Both the position numbers and the translations under genes were made by a program. From Spinacia oleracea (Eukaryota; Streptophyta; Magnoliopsida; Caryophyllales; Amaranthaceae): a stretch of 64,000 nt of DNA. Positions within the stretch are counted from its first letter, which is position 1. The number at the start of each line of letters is the position of its first letter. The DNA is taken from the NCBI RefSeq assembly GCF_020520425.1, contig NC_079487.1:7425501-7489500 (forward strand), given 5' to 3'. This document shows, piece by piece, positions 21,309-32,571 of this stretch. Under the pieces are notes generated by a model, which saw only the letters and a program-made list of their open reading frames with translations, was not told the origin of the DNA and ran no database searches.

Positions 21309-23208
21309 AACAGGGGAAGCCAGTGCTTCATAACAGGGGGAGTCAATGCTCCATAGTAGGGGAAGCCAATGCTTCATTTCAGGGGGAACCTTGGTTCCAT
21401 ATCAGGGGAAGCCAGTGCTTCTTATCAGGGGGAACCTTGGTTCCATATCAGGGGAAGCCAGTGCTTCTTATCAGGGGGAGCCTGGGCTCCATATCAGGGG
21501 AACTTGACCAGTTCTTAAACTTTCATTTATCATGTTTACATTTCTTTTAGTTGAACATTAGTCAGGAAAATCTCAATCATTCAGGGTGGTTCAATAAACC
21601 ATTAAATCTCGTTATTTCATAAAATCATTTCTTTCAGGAATAATAATTCATTAAATCAATACTTTGCATAAAGTTGCATTATCGTAAAACAATTCAATCA
21701 AATCATACTTCTAATCTCGCAAATCATAAAACATCATTATAAAACATCAATCATTCATAAATCATTCATAAATACATTTCGAAGGGATTGCGGGTACTAG
21801 CAATAACCGTTACCTCAACCGTAGTTTTTATACTTCCTGTCTGATGGATGGTCCTTCCTGAGCCCCGAGTCTGATTTCTTTCAAAAGTTAAATTGTTGAA
21901 TTAATATTAAGACGAGAAATATTGTAAAATTAATATTTCTAAATACTTTTCGTCTAAAAATTCATAAAACAATTTACCTAAAGTATTATTAAATTCTATT
22001 AAATCAATACATAATATTTTCATAAATCAATAAATACTTAAAACAATTAATATTTTCATAAATCAACACATGAAGTATTGTTTTCAAATCTTAAATCAAA
22101 ATAGTTTCTAAATCATTGATTTAAATTATAACAATGCTAAAATAAGTAACAATTTATTTAGGGCCTAAATTAAATAGTGAAACTTACTTTGCAAAATTGG
22201 GCCAAAGGAATTGGGCCTGGGCTTGAGAAAATAAAGGGGGACTGAGTTCCAAACTGGAACGTGTTTTCTGGAAAGAAGAAAAGAGGAAGCGCGGAGCAGG
22301 GAGGTGGGTGCTCGAAATAGAGGAGCACGAAGGGAGGGAAGAGAGAAGGGGGACAGGCGGCGGCTGGGTGGCGGCTAGGCGGTGTCTAGGCCTAGGTGGT
22401 GCGGCGGCGAGGTGGAAGGAATGGGATAACAAGGGCGGCGATGATGGTGGCTGTGCGAACCAGAGAGAGAACAGGGGAGTCGAGTGAGGAGGGAGGCAGG
22501 GGAGTTGAATGAGAGAGACGGCGAGGGTGTAAGGCGTGGCGGAGGTTGGCTTACAGGGTGGTGGGGGTGGTTGGGAGCAGTGGTGCGACGCTGGTGGTAC
22601 CGCAAGGGAAGAAAATGAAGAAGGAACAGGGGAGTGGGTGGCTGCGGGGGAGGCGAGAGAAGATAAGGGAGATGTTGGGTCGTGTTTTCCGTAGATGGTG
22701 GCGGAGGTGAGGCGGGTAATGGTGGCGGAGATGGCTGACGATGGTGGTGGAAGAGAATGGTGGTGGTGAGTGTTGATGGTTCGAATCAGAAAAGAGAAAA
22801 GAGGAGGAAATATTGAAATTGGTTTTGGTTTTCCATGTTAGAATTCCAATTCTGTAATGTTGAATTTGTAAATAGGAAGAGTGATGAACAAGGAGAAGTC
22901 CTTGGTCTCCAAGGCATGCATTTGGACTGATTTCAAGGGAAAGGAAGAAAGAAATGAAAAATGTTCTGAAATTATTAAAAATCCGAAAATAATTAAAATT
23001 TAAAAAGGTCGTTAAACTCGTAAATATGAAATTAAATTATAAATTGAAAAATAAATCGTGTAGCAATGTTTAAAAAAATAAAAAAATAAAATCAAGCGAA
23101 ATGAAACTTCGTTAAAATAAAGTTCGAATTTAGGATTTAAAACGATTTTAAGCTAAATAAAAATAATTAAGCATGATTAATCAAATTTAAAAACTTCGGG
23201 GTATTACA
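21309..23208 (-). repeat. 5' LTR of the non-autonomous gypsy, proximal segment
   Basis: Continuation of 7570-8144 after the copia insertion. It carries the rest of the hairpin array, in cleaner form than at 2750-2925, the G-rich tract (about 22240-22760) with a 67-bp segment missing from the other LTR, and the TGTAATACCCC start at 23208. A deletion of about 230 bp relative to the other LTR falls near 22966. Confidence 0.9.
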
Positions 23209-23643
23209 TTTAATTTGAATCAAATTCTAATAGAATTAGATAAGTTGAATCCTAGTAGGTTTCTAGTTCCGATAATCCTACTCTATAAATAGGTGATGGC
23301 AATCACAATTTATAATACATCAATTCAAGTATTCATATAGTTTTAAGTGAAAAACTAAAGTTAATAATTTGTCACAAAATTATAAACGAATAACATAATA
23401 CCTTAGGCTAAATTTTAGTTAATTGAATCTAAGGCGGATCTAAACGTGTTGTGGACTATCTACGGAGGGACTACACTTGGAGTCATAAACTTGTTCTTGT
23501 TCGGTTCGGGAGCAGCTAAGGAAGGCATGCTTCGAATGTATGCATCCTAAATTATGCTAATTGTTATGTGGCAATTAATTTGGATTCCTGGCTTTATGGT
23601 TTTTCCGCATGAAATATATGTTTTATATTTGTCATAACCTTAC
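23209..23643 (+). mobile_element. Copia-type LTR, right surviving segment
   Basis: Resumes the LTR begun at 1611 after the TTTAA duplication. It has a TATA box at 23284-23291, the GGCGGATC...GTGGACTATCTACGGAG block shared by all copia LTRs here, and the end CATAACCTTACA at 23643. The U5 part follows the second-copia subfamily (ATAGGTGATG...) and not the young copia. Whether it is a solo LTR or part of a larger element cannot be seen, because its left end is off the window. Confidence 0.8.
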
Positions 23644-23729
23644 ATTTAAAGGGGTGGGAATAGATCTTACAGGGTTATGTGTTATAAGCGTTAGGTTTCT
23701 CAACTATCTCTCTCTCACCTCCTGTCATT
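23644..23729. other. Short unique spacer
   Basis: A small stretch between the nested retrotransposons and the L35 fragment. Nothing recognisable. Confidence 0.4.
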
Positions 23730-23854
23730 TCCACCGGTATTTAGCAACGCGAAGGAGAGCTGAGAGGCGCCAACGGTAACCTTAGCAACGCGAAGGAGAG
23801 CGAGCTCAGCCTTGAGATCCTTAAGTTGAGCCAAGAGATCTGCCTCAACTCATG
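23730..23854 (-). pseudogene. RPL35: Fragment of a ribosomal protein L35 (uL29) gene
   Basis: Minus-strand codons from 23843 to 23775 read ADLLAQLKDLKAELALLRVAKVT, shown here only as its key blocks: LLAQLKDLKAEL and ALLRVAKVT. These are the hallmark of eukaryotic large-subunit protein L35/uL29. An HELR block just upstream (23854-23843) is out of frame, so some 10-15 bases are missing between the two. A 20-base piece encoding ALLRVAK is duplicated at 23741-23760. No start, no C-terminal half and no flanking UTR are visible, so this is a dead fragment. Whether it is processed or genomic cannot be told. Confidence 0.78.
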
Positions 23855-24618
23855 GGGTTTGATTCTCGCTGCACAAATTCAAGCCATAAAATGCTGAACG
23901 AATCAACATTGAAAAGGCTTGCAATCGTCGAATATGGAGGAGAGAGAAGAGAGGAAAATCAATGGCGGAGGTGCCGGAGGCGACGGCGGCGAATCAGTAG
24001 GTGCTAGTACCGCTTTAGAAAGGGTTTAATGGAAGAAAGGAAGTTCTTTATATATGTGGTTTGTGGTTGCAGGTTAATGTGTCTATGGTTTTGTAAAAGT
24101 ATTTGAACTTCAAAATGGGTTTAGGGTTTTGTAAAACTCGTAGATAAATCAAATTGGTTATGCATGTCTTTTTATTTATTTTTGTATTTTTGATCATGTT
24201 GGTTGCTTTGGTATGGTTTTTTTTTTTTGACAGCACAAAATAAGCATGGGTATGGTTACATTACTTTGACTTTGGTCAGGTCCAGTTCATATATAAAGCC
24301 ATTTGAAGAAAATTTAGCCCGAATAAAATACAGTCTGGCCCGGGCCCGTTAAAGCCCGGCCCGAAAAAGTTAGACTAGGCCCAACCCGACCCATCCCGTT
24401 TGATTTCAGCCCGGTCCGGCCCTAACCCGGCCCGTTCAACAGGTCTAGTTGGGTCTATTAAATTAGGTGTCGAGTTTGATCTTGTTTATGAATTGGTCAG
24501 ACCAGGTTTGGTTTAGGATCCATTAAACTTTGAGTAAATATCAGTCCGGGTCAGATTTTTCTGATTAGATCAACTTTGGGGAAAGCCAAGTAATCGTTTA
24601 TCAAAATTTAAATAATAA
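23855..24618. other. Intergenic region with a GGCCC-rich low-complexity tract
   Basis: From 24325 to 24440 there is a run of variants of CCCGGCCCG and GGCCCAACCCGACCC. Such tracts occur in many plant genomes as part of repeats of unknown origin. No gene is seen. A purine-rich GAGAGAGAAGAGAGG stretch lies near 23940. Confidence 0.45.
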
Positions 24619-24876
24619 CTAGTTTTTGGGCCCAGGCGATGCCTCGGGTTACTATATTAATAACATTCATTTTTAGTTATATGTGTTTTTTTTTCCAATA
24701 ATTACATGAAACATGTAATAGCTTAGCGGTAAAAAGCTTTATGGGTTAAACTCTAGGTCAAGGGTTCAAACCTTAGCAAACTATATTTGATTTTTTTTTA
24801 ATGCATATGAAGATTACATAGAGCAAATTACCCATAAGCAGAGTGCTACGTGTCACGTATACTTTCTAATGATGGC
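24619..24876 (-). mobile_element. Putative Helitron, 3' end clear and 5' end tentative
   Basis: On the minus strand the sequence ends with a GC hairpin (CCCGAGGC...GCCTGGGC, about 24629-24648) followed a few bases later by CTAG and then T, the structure of a Helitron 3' terminus inserted between A and T. A possible 5' end (A then TC) is at 24876, with GACACGT shortly inside as in the Helitron at 39800. The left boundary at 24619 is well supported and the right is a guess. Confidence 0.5.
24712..24800 (+). mobile_element. tRNA-derived SINE-like unit
   Basis: RNA polymerase III promoter boxes are present: an A box TAGCTTAGCGG at 24719-24729 and a B box GGTTCAAACC at 24763-24772, about 34 bases apart, followed by a T run. 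The region does not fold as a tRNA, so it is a SINE head or a tRNA relic. Confidence 0.5.
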
Positions 24877-25351
24877 AAAAAATATATTTTAACAATAAAA
24901 TATTATGATGTAATAAACTACGAGTAACTAACTAGCATTTGGTCGGCGCCGAACAATTTAGATCAGATCAGTTCGGTTCGGTTATTTCACTTTAGATCAA
25001 TTTATGTATAAGATAAGTCAAATTTGGATTAATTTTGGTTCATATTATTTTTGGCTTAGGGTGAGTTTATCCTTAAACTTACCTCTAATTTTCAGACTCT
25101 GCCACATCAGCTTTCAATAATTTTTTTCATTATCCAGACTCACACAAAACTCACCCTATTTTTACTCATTATCCTTAGACTCACTTCAGACTGATCTAAC
25201 ACTTAAAATAATAGTTTATGTATATATTTTTTTGGGTACATTTTCTACATAATATTTAAAATGTTTTCTTATATACAAACAAAGTAATTTATAATTCGAT
25301 AAAAAACAAAAGAAAAATATGACAGAAAATGTTAATTTTGAAATTGACATG
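24877..25351. other. AT-rich intergenic region
   Basis: No ORF or repeat structure that I can name. A GATCAGATCAGTTCGGTTCGG stretch near 24961 is low-complexity. Confidence 0.4.
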
Positions 25352-25700
25352 TACTTCCTCCATTCTTATTTATATGACACAATTGAGTTTTAGACACTAT
25401 TCACAAATGATCCTTTGACTTCGTTTTGTGATTTATACTTAAGAAAAAACATAGTCGTGTGGGGTCTTGTTGGATTCGTCTCAATAAATAATTAACCCAC
25501 CTACCCCTACTCCATACAAAAAATAATTAAAAATTCAACCCCTACTCTCCCCAACCCCACCTCTTAACCCACCTCTCACTAACTACATTAAAATAATACC
25601 CCACTATCAACTAATACCTATTAAATTAAATAAGTCAATTCAAGCCCCTTAAACTCTGTGTCGGTCAAACCGGGTCGAGTATTCCGGAACGGAGGGAGTA
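25352..25700. mobile_element. Stowaway-type MITE (Tc1/mariner)
   Basis: The ends are TACTTCCTCCATTC and GGAACGGAGGGAGTA, the standard Stowaway terminal inverted repeat with its TA target duplication (25352-25353 and 25699-25700). It lies 240 bp upstream of the start codon of the gene at 25939 and so may form part of its promoter region. Confidence 0.85.
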
Positions 25701-25773
25701 ACAAATTAAGTATTTGACCGAACTATAACAAGTCCAATGGTTAATTGGTTATAGCCCAAACCAACAATCTCTG

Positions 25774-25868
25774 TTCCCGCCAAAATGATAGTCAAACACT
25801 TACCTATTTCCCGCCACCACTATTTCAATCATATAAACTAATCCCCACTCCCACCATCTCTTCCCGCC
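25774..25868 (+). promoter_or_regulatory. Three E2F-like sites and a weak TATA-like box upstream of the 25939 gene
   Basis: TTCCCGCC occurs at 25774-25781, TTTCCCGCC at 25807-25815 and TTCCCGCC at 25861-25868, each matching the E2F consensus TTTSSCGC on this strand. A TATAAACT at 25832-25839 could position transcription. Three sites in 95 bases suggest S-phase-linked expression. This is inference from motif matches only. Confidence 0.6.
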
Positions 25869-25938
25869 ACCCTCAAATCCTCCCATTATCTCTCTCCACA
25901 TTCTTTCTCACTCCTCAAATTTGCAGCTTCTGGAAGCC

Positions 25939-28900
25939 ATGGAAGCTCAAACGCAAAGCTTGAGGAAGCGAAAACAGCGTTCATCATCAGTAGCAGCAGA
26001 AGGAAATTCAAATCCATTTGCTGGGATTTTAACCCGCCATAAATCCCAGAAGTTTTTCTTCCACCATAATAGATCTGGAAAATCTCGCAGAAGCCGGACT
26101 TTTCCGTCTTCGCTTACGAACCCTAAATTGCCCACCACCCATTATAGATCAGCTGATTGTAATCTTCATGATGTTGCTATTTGTGACGAAGGTGACGATT
26201 CGATTTGCCATGGTTCGATCAAAGATCTTCGAGCTCGGAGAGTTTTCTCGAAGCCCTTTGAATTGGAATCCGCGGGTAAGATTCAAGACGGTAGAGCCGG
26301 TAAGATTGCAAACCCTAATCTTGATTCTGAGTTGATTGATGTTAAATTGGATGAATGTGATGTTAAATCGGATGGAAATGATGTTTTTTGTGGAAACCCT
26401 AGTTTGTCGGTGATGGGGAAATGTGATTCAGGGGATGAATTGAAAGGGGAGCGTTTAGATAGTGGAAACCCTAATTCGGTAATGTCAAAAAATTGCGACG
26501 ATTCTGGGGCTGAATTGAAGGTGGATTTAAATGGTGGAAACCCTAATTTGTCAGTTGAAGGTATTGGCGCCAAGGATGATTTTGGAGGCCCGGTTTCTGA
26601 TTGTATGAGCCCTGGTTTAAGTAGTAAGGTTTTGAAGGGTAGGAATGGTGAACATTGTGAGGAAGATGTGCAGACAACGCCTCCGGATGCTGTGATTTTG
26701 GTTAGGCAGAGTGAAGATCAAAGTGTCTTGCAAAGCAGAAGTGCTGATTCGAGGTCACCACCAAAGAAAATCAGCCCTAGTAAAGGTGGAAGTGCTCAAC
26801 CGAAAAAGAGTTTTCCTTCTTCCAGGAGAAATTTGGTATGATCATGGTTTTCTTAACTCATAAAATATTCAAGTGTGACTTGTTTGATGATGTCATGTAA
26901 CATTGATGATAATGTGTGCTTGATTATAGATGTTAGTGTTATGGAGGTTAACAGTTGTATAGGGACATACACATTTAATTGTTTATCTTTGCGTGTTGAT
27001 AAATGTTGAAATTCATTAATAATGCACAAGGGTTAGAATCCGTGCTTGAGCCCGACGGTATCATTGATGATAATGTGTACTTGATTGTAGGCATAAATAT
27101 TACTAGGTTAGTGTAGTTGATCTTAGTAGTTTATAAGAACATTAACATTTAATTGTTTATATTTGTTTGTTGATTAATGTTGAATTTATTTAATAATGCA
27201 TTAGGGTTTGAATCCATGCTCGAGGCTGAAGGTATTTCAGGCCACGAATTCATTCAGCTACAAGAGAATGCTACCCTTCCTAAAGGATTTAGAGAAGGAT
27301 ACACCACGTAATTCCTTAGGCCCTCTTTTTTTCCTTTCCTTTTTAACATGATTGTTCTCAGCATTGTAGTATTTGATAGTCTTCCTGAACTGTTGCTATG
27401 TACAGGTGCACCAAAAGTTACTCCAGACATTAAAATTGGGACCAGCGTTGAAGAAAAGCCTCTAGATTTTTCTACTCAGGAAAGTAATGTTGATTGCCCT
27501 AAAGTGGATGAAAAGCCACCTGCAACTCCAGTTTCTTGCAATCCTCTGGAAATGAATGTTGATGGTAAAGAAGAAGAAAATCTTAGTTTGGACTGTAAGA
27601 CTAATACTTCCAATCTTCAGCAAGATGCTCCATGTACCCCCATTGACTGCTCTTTGGAAAAGAGCCAAGAAAACCCAGTATCTGATGCAAGTCAAATGGG
27701 AACCCCTGTAACAGGTGATCCCGAAAATGACAGTGCTTCTCCTGATAGACAGGTTTCATTGGATAATTTAGGGAATTCAGAAGACATCAATCCAATCGTT
27801 GAATCTGATCTTGTTCTCACATTGCACAGCCCAAAGAGAAGTTCTGAACCTTCAAGCGAAGATGCCATATTAAATACTCCTTCTCATATAAACTCCAAAT
27901 CAGAAGAAAGTTTGATTAGTGTGTTTCAGAGCTCATCTAAACCGGAAGCAGTTGTTTCTCCAGTTGTTCCTAGTTTTGGTCTAGCCAAAGGAATCCTGAT
28001 GAGAAATCCCAGGGGATGTCGTGGTATATGCAACTGCTTGAACTGTGCTTCATTCCGTTTAAATGCAGAAAAGTCATTTGAGTTTTCTAGGAATCAGTTG
28101 CTTGATGCTGAAGAACTTGCCATGGACTTGATGAAGGAGATGTCAAATCTGCGATGTATGTTAGAAAGATGTGTTAATGGAGCCGATCATAATGCTATTC
28201 TACCAGCTGATCAGGTAACTAATGGTCTCAATTGGTGATGTTTTTTCTATTCCTGTGCTTGTTATAATGTTTCGAGATATTTAACCTGATATATGTTGGA
28301 TAAAACATGGTGCTGTTTCTATAAAGAATTAGTTCTATATAGTTCCATCTACACATGCCATTGTAGTTGTGAAAAAATAATTTCTGGAATCAATGAATAG
28401 CCTATTTTTGCTTTGGTTTCAGCAATATTTAATGGCTTATGTGATATACTCTGTGGTTTAGTTGTAGTGGTGAAGGACGCTGACTGGCATGTCATGGATT
28501 AGTAACCATTGCCTTTTGTGATTTGCTCATAATACTTCTATCTACTCAGTATGTGATAATCTTGGTTCATTCATGTATATCCTGCATAAGACAACAATAT
28601 TTTCCTGATTTTAACTTCACCGCAAAAATTTGGAACCCAAATTTTTAGGTCACATTCCCCCCTTCCTTTTTATGGAACTTCTGTTAGTGAGGTTTACTAC
28701 AAGTTTGGATGATGTCAATGAATGCTTACTCGAAGAAGACAATTTCCCTGAATTTGTGATTTTGATGCTTTTATGTGGTACTCACAAACAAACAGGAATT
28801 AACCACTCTGTTGTGTTCTTATTAGAATCGAAGAATGTAGTAGCACTTTGAGTTTGAAAGCTGGTGGAAGTTTTCATTCACTTGTTCTCCACAGTTCCAC

Positions 28901-29235
28901 ACTAATTATAATTCAGAACAATATCCTTGAATAGTCTGCTGAACCGAATTCTATGTACAGGTTGAGGAAGTTTGCAGAAGAGCTTCCCACGCAGAGGATA
29001 CTGCAAGAAGTCGCCTTAAGCTAATGAATGAAGATCTCCATGTTCATTGCAGAACCAAGGTAAGTTTCATACACAATTACACATTGTCTTTGATATTACT
29101 TTTGATTCTTAAGCTTAATTATCTGACAACTCCCTACAGCCTTTGCAGCGTCCCCTGGTGAACTTCTCAAGCTCCGTCCAAGAAAAGATCACAGGAGTAA
29201 CTAAAAAACCTAGCAAGATAACCAAAAAGTCTTGA
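25939..29235 (+). CDS. Unknown plant protein with a conserved CRGxCxCLNC C-terminal motif (five exons)
   Basis: Exons 25939-26835, 27205-27307, 27406-28214, 28961-29059 and 29140-29235 join in frame to 667 codons, all with GT...AG introns. The start is GCCATGG (good Kozak context). The N-terminus is basic (LRKRKQR) with a GILTRHKSQ block. Exon 2 encodes an SYKRMLPFLKDLEKD block. The middle is acidic, Ser/Pro-rich and probably disordered, with several SP/TP sites. Near residues 530-590 is GCRGICNCLNC followed by FEFSRNQ and a probable coiled coil. I recognise this as a conserved plant family without an established function that I can name. The basic N-terminus, possible CDK sites and E2F-like promoter motifs hint at a nuclear, cell-cycle-linked role. 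Alternative splicing cannot be excluded. Confidence 0.85.
26901..27230 (+). repeat. Tandem duplication of an intron-exon junction in intron 1
   Basis: About 161 bp starting CATTGATGATAATGTG at 26901 is repeated from 27062. Each copy ends with an AATAATGCA...AGGGTT(T/A)GAATCC stretch. The second copy contains the used acceptor and start of exon 2; the first is a diverged, unused duplicate of the same junction (27030-27060), reading GGGTTAGAATCCGTGC. Confidence 0.8.
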
Positions 29236-29891
29236 CAAGAATATTGGACTTCTGATTAGCAACATTCATATGAGTCAGTAAATTAGTACTTTTGATCCCT
29301 TTAAGAACCTTTCTGTTCCCTCTAGTGGGAAATGTTGTTATATTTCATGATTGCCCCTGCCTGAAGAAAAGGGAGGATCATATTTGTTGCAAAATAGAGG
29401 ATACATGTGTTGGATCGCTTAATGAAACAGTGATTGTTAAATATTTCTGTATTGTGAGTGAAGACAAGATATATGACAAACTCCCTGGAGAATATTGTTA
29501 CCCTATAACCCAATCATATTCCTCCCAAATTCATGCATGTGGCATCTCAAGTGATCCTTCTGCAACGCGCACTTTTAGTTTAAGGTAAACTTAAACGTCT
29601 TTTGTGAAACCAGACATAATTTATGCTGTCATGTGGGCATGTGGTTGTGATATGCAATGATATAGTATTATTATTGGTCACTTGATTCCTTTCTCCTGAA
29701 TTTTCACTTGAGGCAGGGTGGACTTAAACATTCAAAAGAACAGACAAGACTTTTATTTCTATGAATCAAAGAATGTAAATTTAATAACAATCAAACACAT
29801 ACCAAATACAAAGAATTATATGATTTACGTACTATTTATTCAATATGATATAACAAGGATTTTGTTTGTCTAGTTTTCTCTTCAATCAACC
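29236..29891. other. Convergent intergenic region between the 25939 gene and the first XTH gene
   Basis: It should hold both 3' UTRs. A 98-codon ORF at 29292-29588 has no family features and lies where a 3' UTR is expected. ATTTATT- and AATAAC-type signals near 29778-29850 could serve the XTH mRNA on the minus strand. Confidence 0.5.
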
Positions 29892-31652
29892 CTAAACCCT
29901 GTTGTGCTTGCACTCAGTAGGATAACCTTGAGGAAATCGATTTGAGTCACTGCAATAATCATAAACCTTAAAGTGTTTATGCACCCATCTCATCCTTTTC
30001 CTGCCATTTGCATCAAGATCATGGGTCCTCCATGAAGCACGCGTTCTCCCTCCATTAGCCGGCCTTTCAGAATTGGTGTTAGCAGCGGGTTCAGTAGCAC
30101 AAGAGGAATGACTGTCACCTACAACACAACCATCAATATTGAAGTTGCGGTAGTATGCTGTGAAGGGTGCTTTAGACCAATCAGTCTTCACCAAACCACC
30201 TTGAGTAGCCCAATCGTCAGCATTCCAAAGGCTAGCATGGATTGTCATAGGCTGCTTCTTTGGGAATGAAACTCCATGTTTCTCATGGTTTCTGAATATT
30301 CTCACTGGTGTTTCGTCAATTAAGAACCTGCAAGTTAATCAAAGTTCACAGGGGGTTAACCATATGTTCAGTCTAAACTTTTAAGGAAAGACCGCCTAAT
30401 GATTAGACCAATTTGTTGTCACCTAATGAAACTGATTAGTTAAGCACTGAACAAATTAGTTAAACAATGAAACTGATTAGTTAAGCAATGAGATCAATTA
30501 ACTACGATTTTATGAGTTTTAGTTAATAATAAGTTTGTTCAAAATAATAACTATTCGTCTCATAAGTTTAGGCTGTAGTGAAAGATTCTCTCAAGTACTT
30601 ATGATTTTATTACTTTTAGTTATGCTTTACACTAGTTTAGTTAATACCAAAAAAGTGGTCTAACTGTTAGACGGTCTTACACAAAAGCTTTTGTTCATTC
30701 AGAAACAAGTTAAAATAAACAAATCAATTAAAGTGGTGTTTTAGCTTAGTTACGTTACTTACATGATGAGTTTTGTGTTCCAAACGATGGAATAAGTGTG
30801 GAAGTTCTTAGTAGGATCAAACCAAAGGTGGAATTGCTGCTCCCTGTTGCCTTTCCCTTGGCTAAACACATTGGTGTGGATGGTGTAAGGGTTTCCACTC
30901 GAGTTTCCCAAGAACTCGAAATCAATCTCATCATGTATGCCTGTGGTTTGATCAGCTGATAACTGCAAAATGGTAATGCCAAAATCAGCAAATTATTTTA
31001 TAACTTTGTGGTATTCAAATGCAAGGACTATAACTTGTAACAATAACTTAAAATTATAGACTAATGAATAGTCTTATCGTGGGTACATGGCACATGACTA
31101 GTCAACGCCTGAAAACCAAGTCAACGTTTGGATTCCGGCATGAGGTTTAATTTAATAAAAAAATAAATTACTTTAAGGTTTCTTCTTAATTACCAAAAAT
31201 TTGTATATATAATATGATTTTTCTCAAAGTCGTACTTTAAGATGGTTTTTGACAAATTTTCCTAACAATAACATGAAACTATAGAAGTATAAATCGACTT
31301 ATTGAGCTAGATAAATGGACTCTAGATAAATAACTAGCAAGTAAAAGTGGCTTACATAAAATGTAGTAACGGTGCCAGCAGAGTTACCGGGCACAAGTTT
31401 CAATTGCATATCGACCCTTCCATACAAGTATTCCTTGTTAGACCGGAACCCGGATCCGGAATATTTGTCTAGGGTGAGAGAGAGAAGCTCGCCGGCCTGA
31501 CCGAAAATCCGAACTCTACCATCACCAAATGTAGGTTGAAACTCATCCTTGAAATTGCCTGCGCCATAGGCGGTAGCACTAACCATAAGAACAACAACCA
31601 TAACAATCTTAGAGACGAGTAACATATCATGCCAATGTGATGAAATTCCCAT
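29892..31652 (-). CDS. XTH: Xyloglucan endotransglucosylase/hydrolase (XTH), first copy
   Basis: Three exons (31652-31356, 30962-30763, 30327-29892) give 310 codons. It cuts and rejoins xyloglucan chains in the cell wall (GH16). The N-terminus is a signal peptide ending near AYG (residue 30). The active site [10 protein letters not shown] is at residues 109-118, with nucleophile E111 and acid/base E115. The adjacent NSS (119-121) is the usual N-glycosylation site. The C-terminal XET domain keeps the four conserved cysteines (DGCV, SSCA, YDYC, TECK). The start MGISS was chosen because the paralogue at 42012 begins MGI; an ATG eight codons upstream is also in frame. The length is slightly above the usual 280-300. 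Confidence 0.95.
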
Positions 31653-31763
31653 GTTTTTGTTTTTGTTGGACAACAAAAAGAAAAGATGTAGAGATGATTA
31701 AGAGGACTTAATGAAGATTATGTGTTTTGTAATTGTGTGAAGAAGATAGTTAAGAAAGACAAG

Positions 31764-31773
31764 TATTTATATA
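31764..31773 (-). promoter_or_regulatory. TATA box of the first XTH gene
   Basis: The minus strand reads TATATAAATA about 115 bases upstream of the start codon, a normal distance allowing a short 5' UTR. Confidence 0.7.
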
Positions 31774-32340
31774 CATGCAAAATTGTTAATTATTAGTAGA
31801 TTTAATGCATGCTTAATACGAGGGAAGGTTCTTAGGTAGTGAATGCTTCACACGCAGGTATTAACTGTGGATTTGAGGCTATAAGCTGGCCAATATACCG
31901 ATACATTGTGTGTGATCTCCAACTAGTCAAATGTTAAAAGTCAACGGTTTTTACGATTATAAAATGTCTAAACTTACTAATTATGGAAGGAAAACAAAAA
32001 AAGTTATGTTGTTTGTTATTTGAAACTAAAGTGGGTTCGTTATTGCTTTTTTTTCATACAATTTTTTGTTTTTTTTTCCAAAATAAAAAACAAATAAGTA
32101 AACCGCAAAAAATAGTTTTTCAGTTCCAAAATCAATATGCTCATTATAGATGGGACAACTTTTAGTTCATATCTCAACTTAAATCATTACAAGGGTGAAA
32201 CTAAGGGGGGCCCCTTATTATTATGGTTAAAAATTAAATATGCCTTATAAAACACATACGAAGTATCTTAATTGGTAATTTTACCTTGAAAGTTAGAAGT
32301 TCTTGGAGATACAAGGTCAAATCTTGTCTCCCTTATTTTT
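31774..32340. other. XTH upstream region with a possible SINE-like relic
   Basis: Promoter-side DNA of the first XTH. From about 32190 there is GGGGGGCCCC, a tRNA-like CTTAATTGGTAATTTTACC (32268) and GGTCAAATCTTG (32320) that could be weak A and B boxes of an old SINE. The rest is T-rich without genes. Confidence 0.35.
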
Positions 32341-32513
32341 ATACTTGATTTTTTTCAATTTTATTTTGTTTTGCATAGTAATAAAAACCGTATGATAAGT
32401 TTTGCCCCCTTATGTATAATTTTTGGTTATGCCATACGACTATGAAAATTATAAAACCAAAAACTATTAGTGATACCGAGTGGGAAGTTGATTCATTCCT
32501 TTTTAATTACATG
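32341..32513. repeat. Direct duplication, first copy (173 bp)
   Basis: Nearly the same as 32933-33103: both run from ATACTTG through TTGGTTATGCCATAC to GGGAAGTTGATTCATTCC. The pair brackets the left inverted-repeat arm at 32572-32905. The second copy ends 18 bases before the copia insertion site. Confidence 0.85.
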
Positions 32514-32571
32514 AATATTTTCTCTCGGCGTGTTATTTGAAATTTGAGCCCTACACTAACTTGTTCTTTTT

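Larger units (their letters stand above)
2159..23208 (-). mobile_element. Non-autonomous Ty3/gypsy-type LTR retrotransposon with a nested copia
   Basis: Two long LTRs run from TGTAATACCCC to GGGGTGTTACA on the minus strand: the 3' LTR at 2159-4780 and the 5' LTR at 7570-8144 plus 21309-23208. A primer-binding site complementary to initiator tRNA-Met lies at 7553-7566, and a G-rich polypurine tract adjoins the 3' LTR. A 5-bp target duplication TTTAA flanks it (2154-2158 and 23209-23213). Without the nested copia the element is about 7.9 kb. The internal part is only 2.8 kb and has no gag, protease, RT or integrase ORF, so it must have depended on another element. Confidence 0.88.

Noticed and set aside
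24719..24772. tRNA gene
   Set aside because: The A and B boxes fit, but no acceptor stem or anticodon arm can be formed; called SINE-like instead.
29292..29588. 98-codon ORF downstream of the 25939 gene
   Set aside because: Lies where a 3' UTR is expected; no motifs, and codon use is not convincing.
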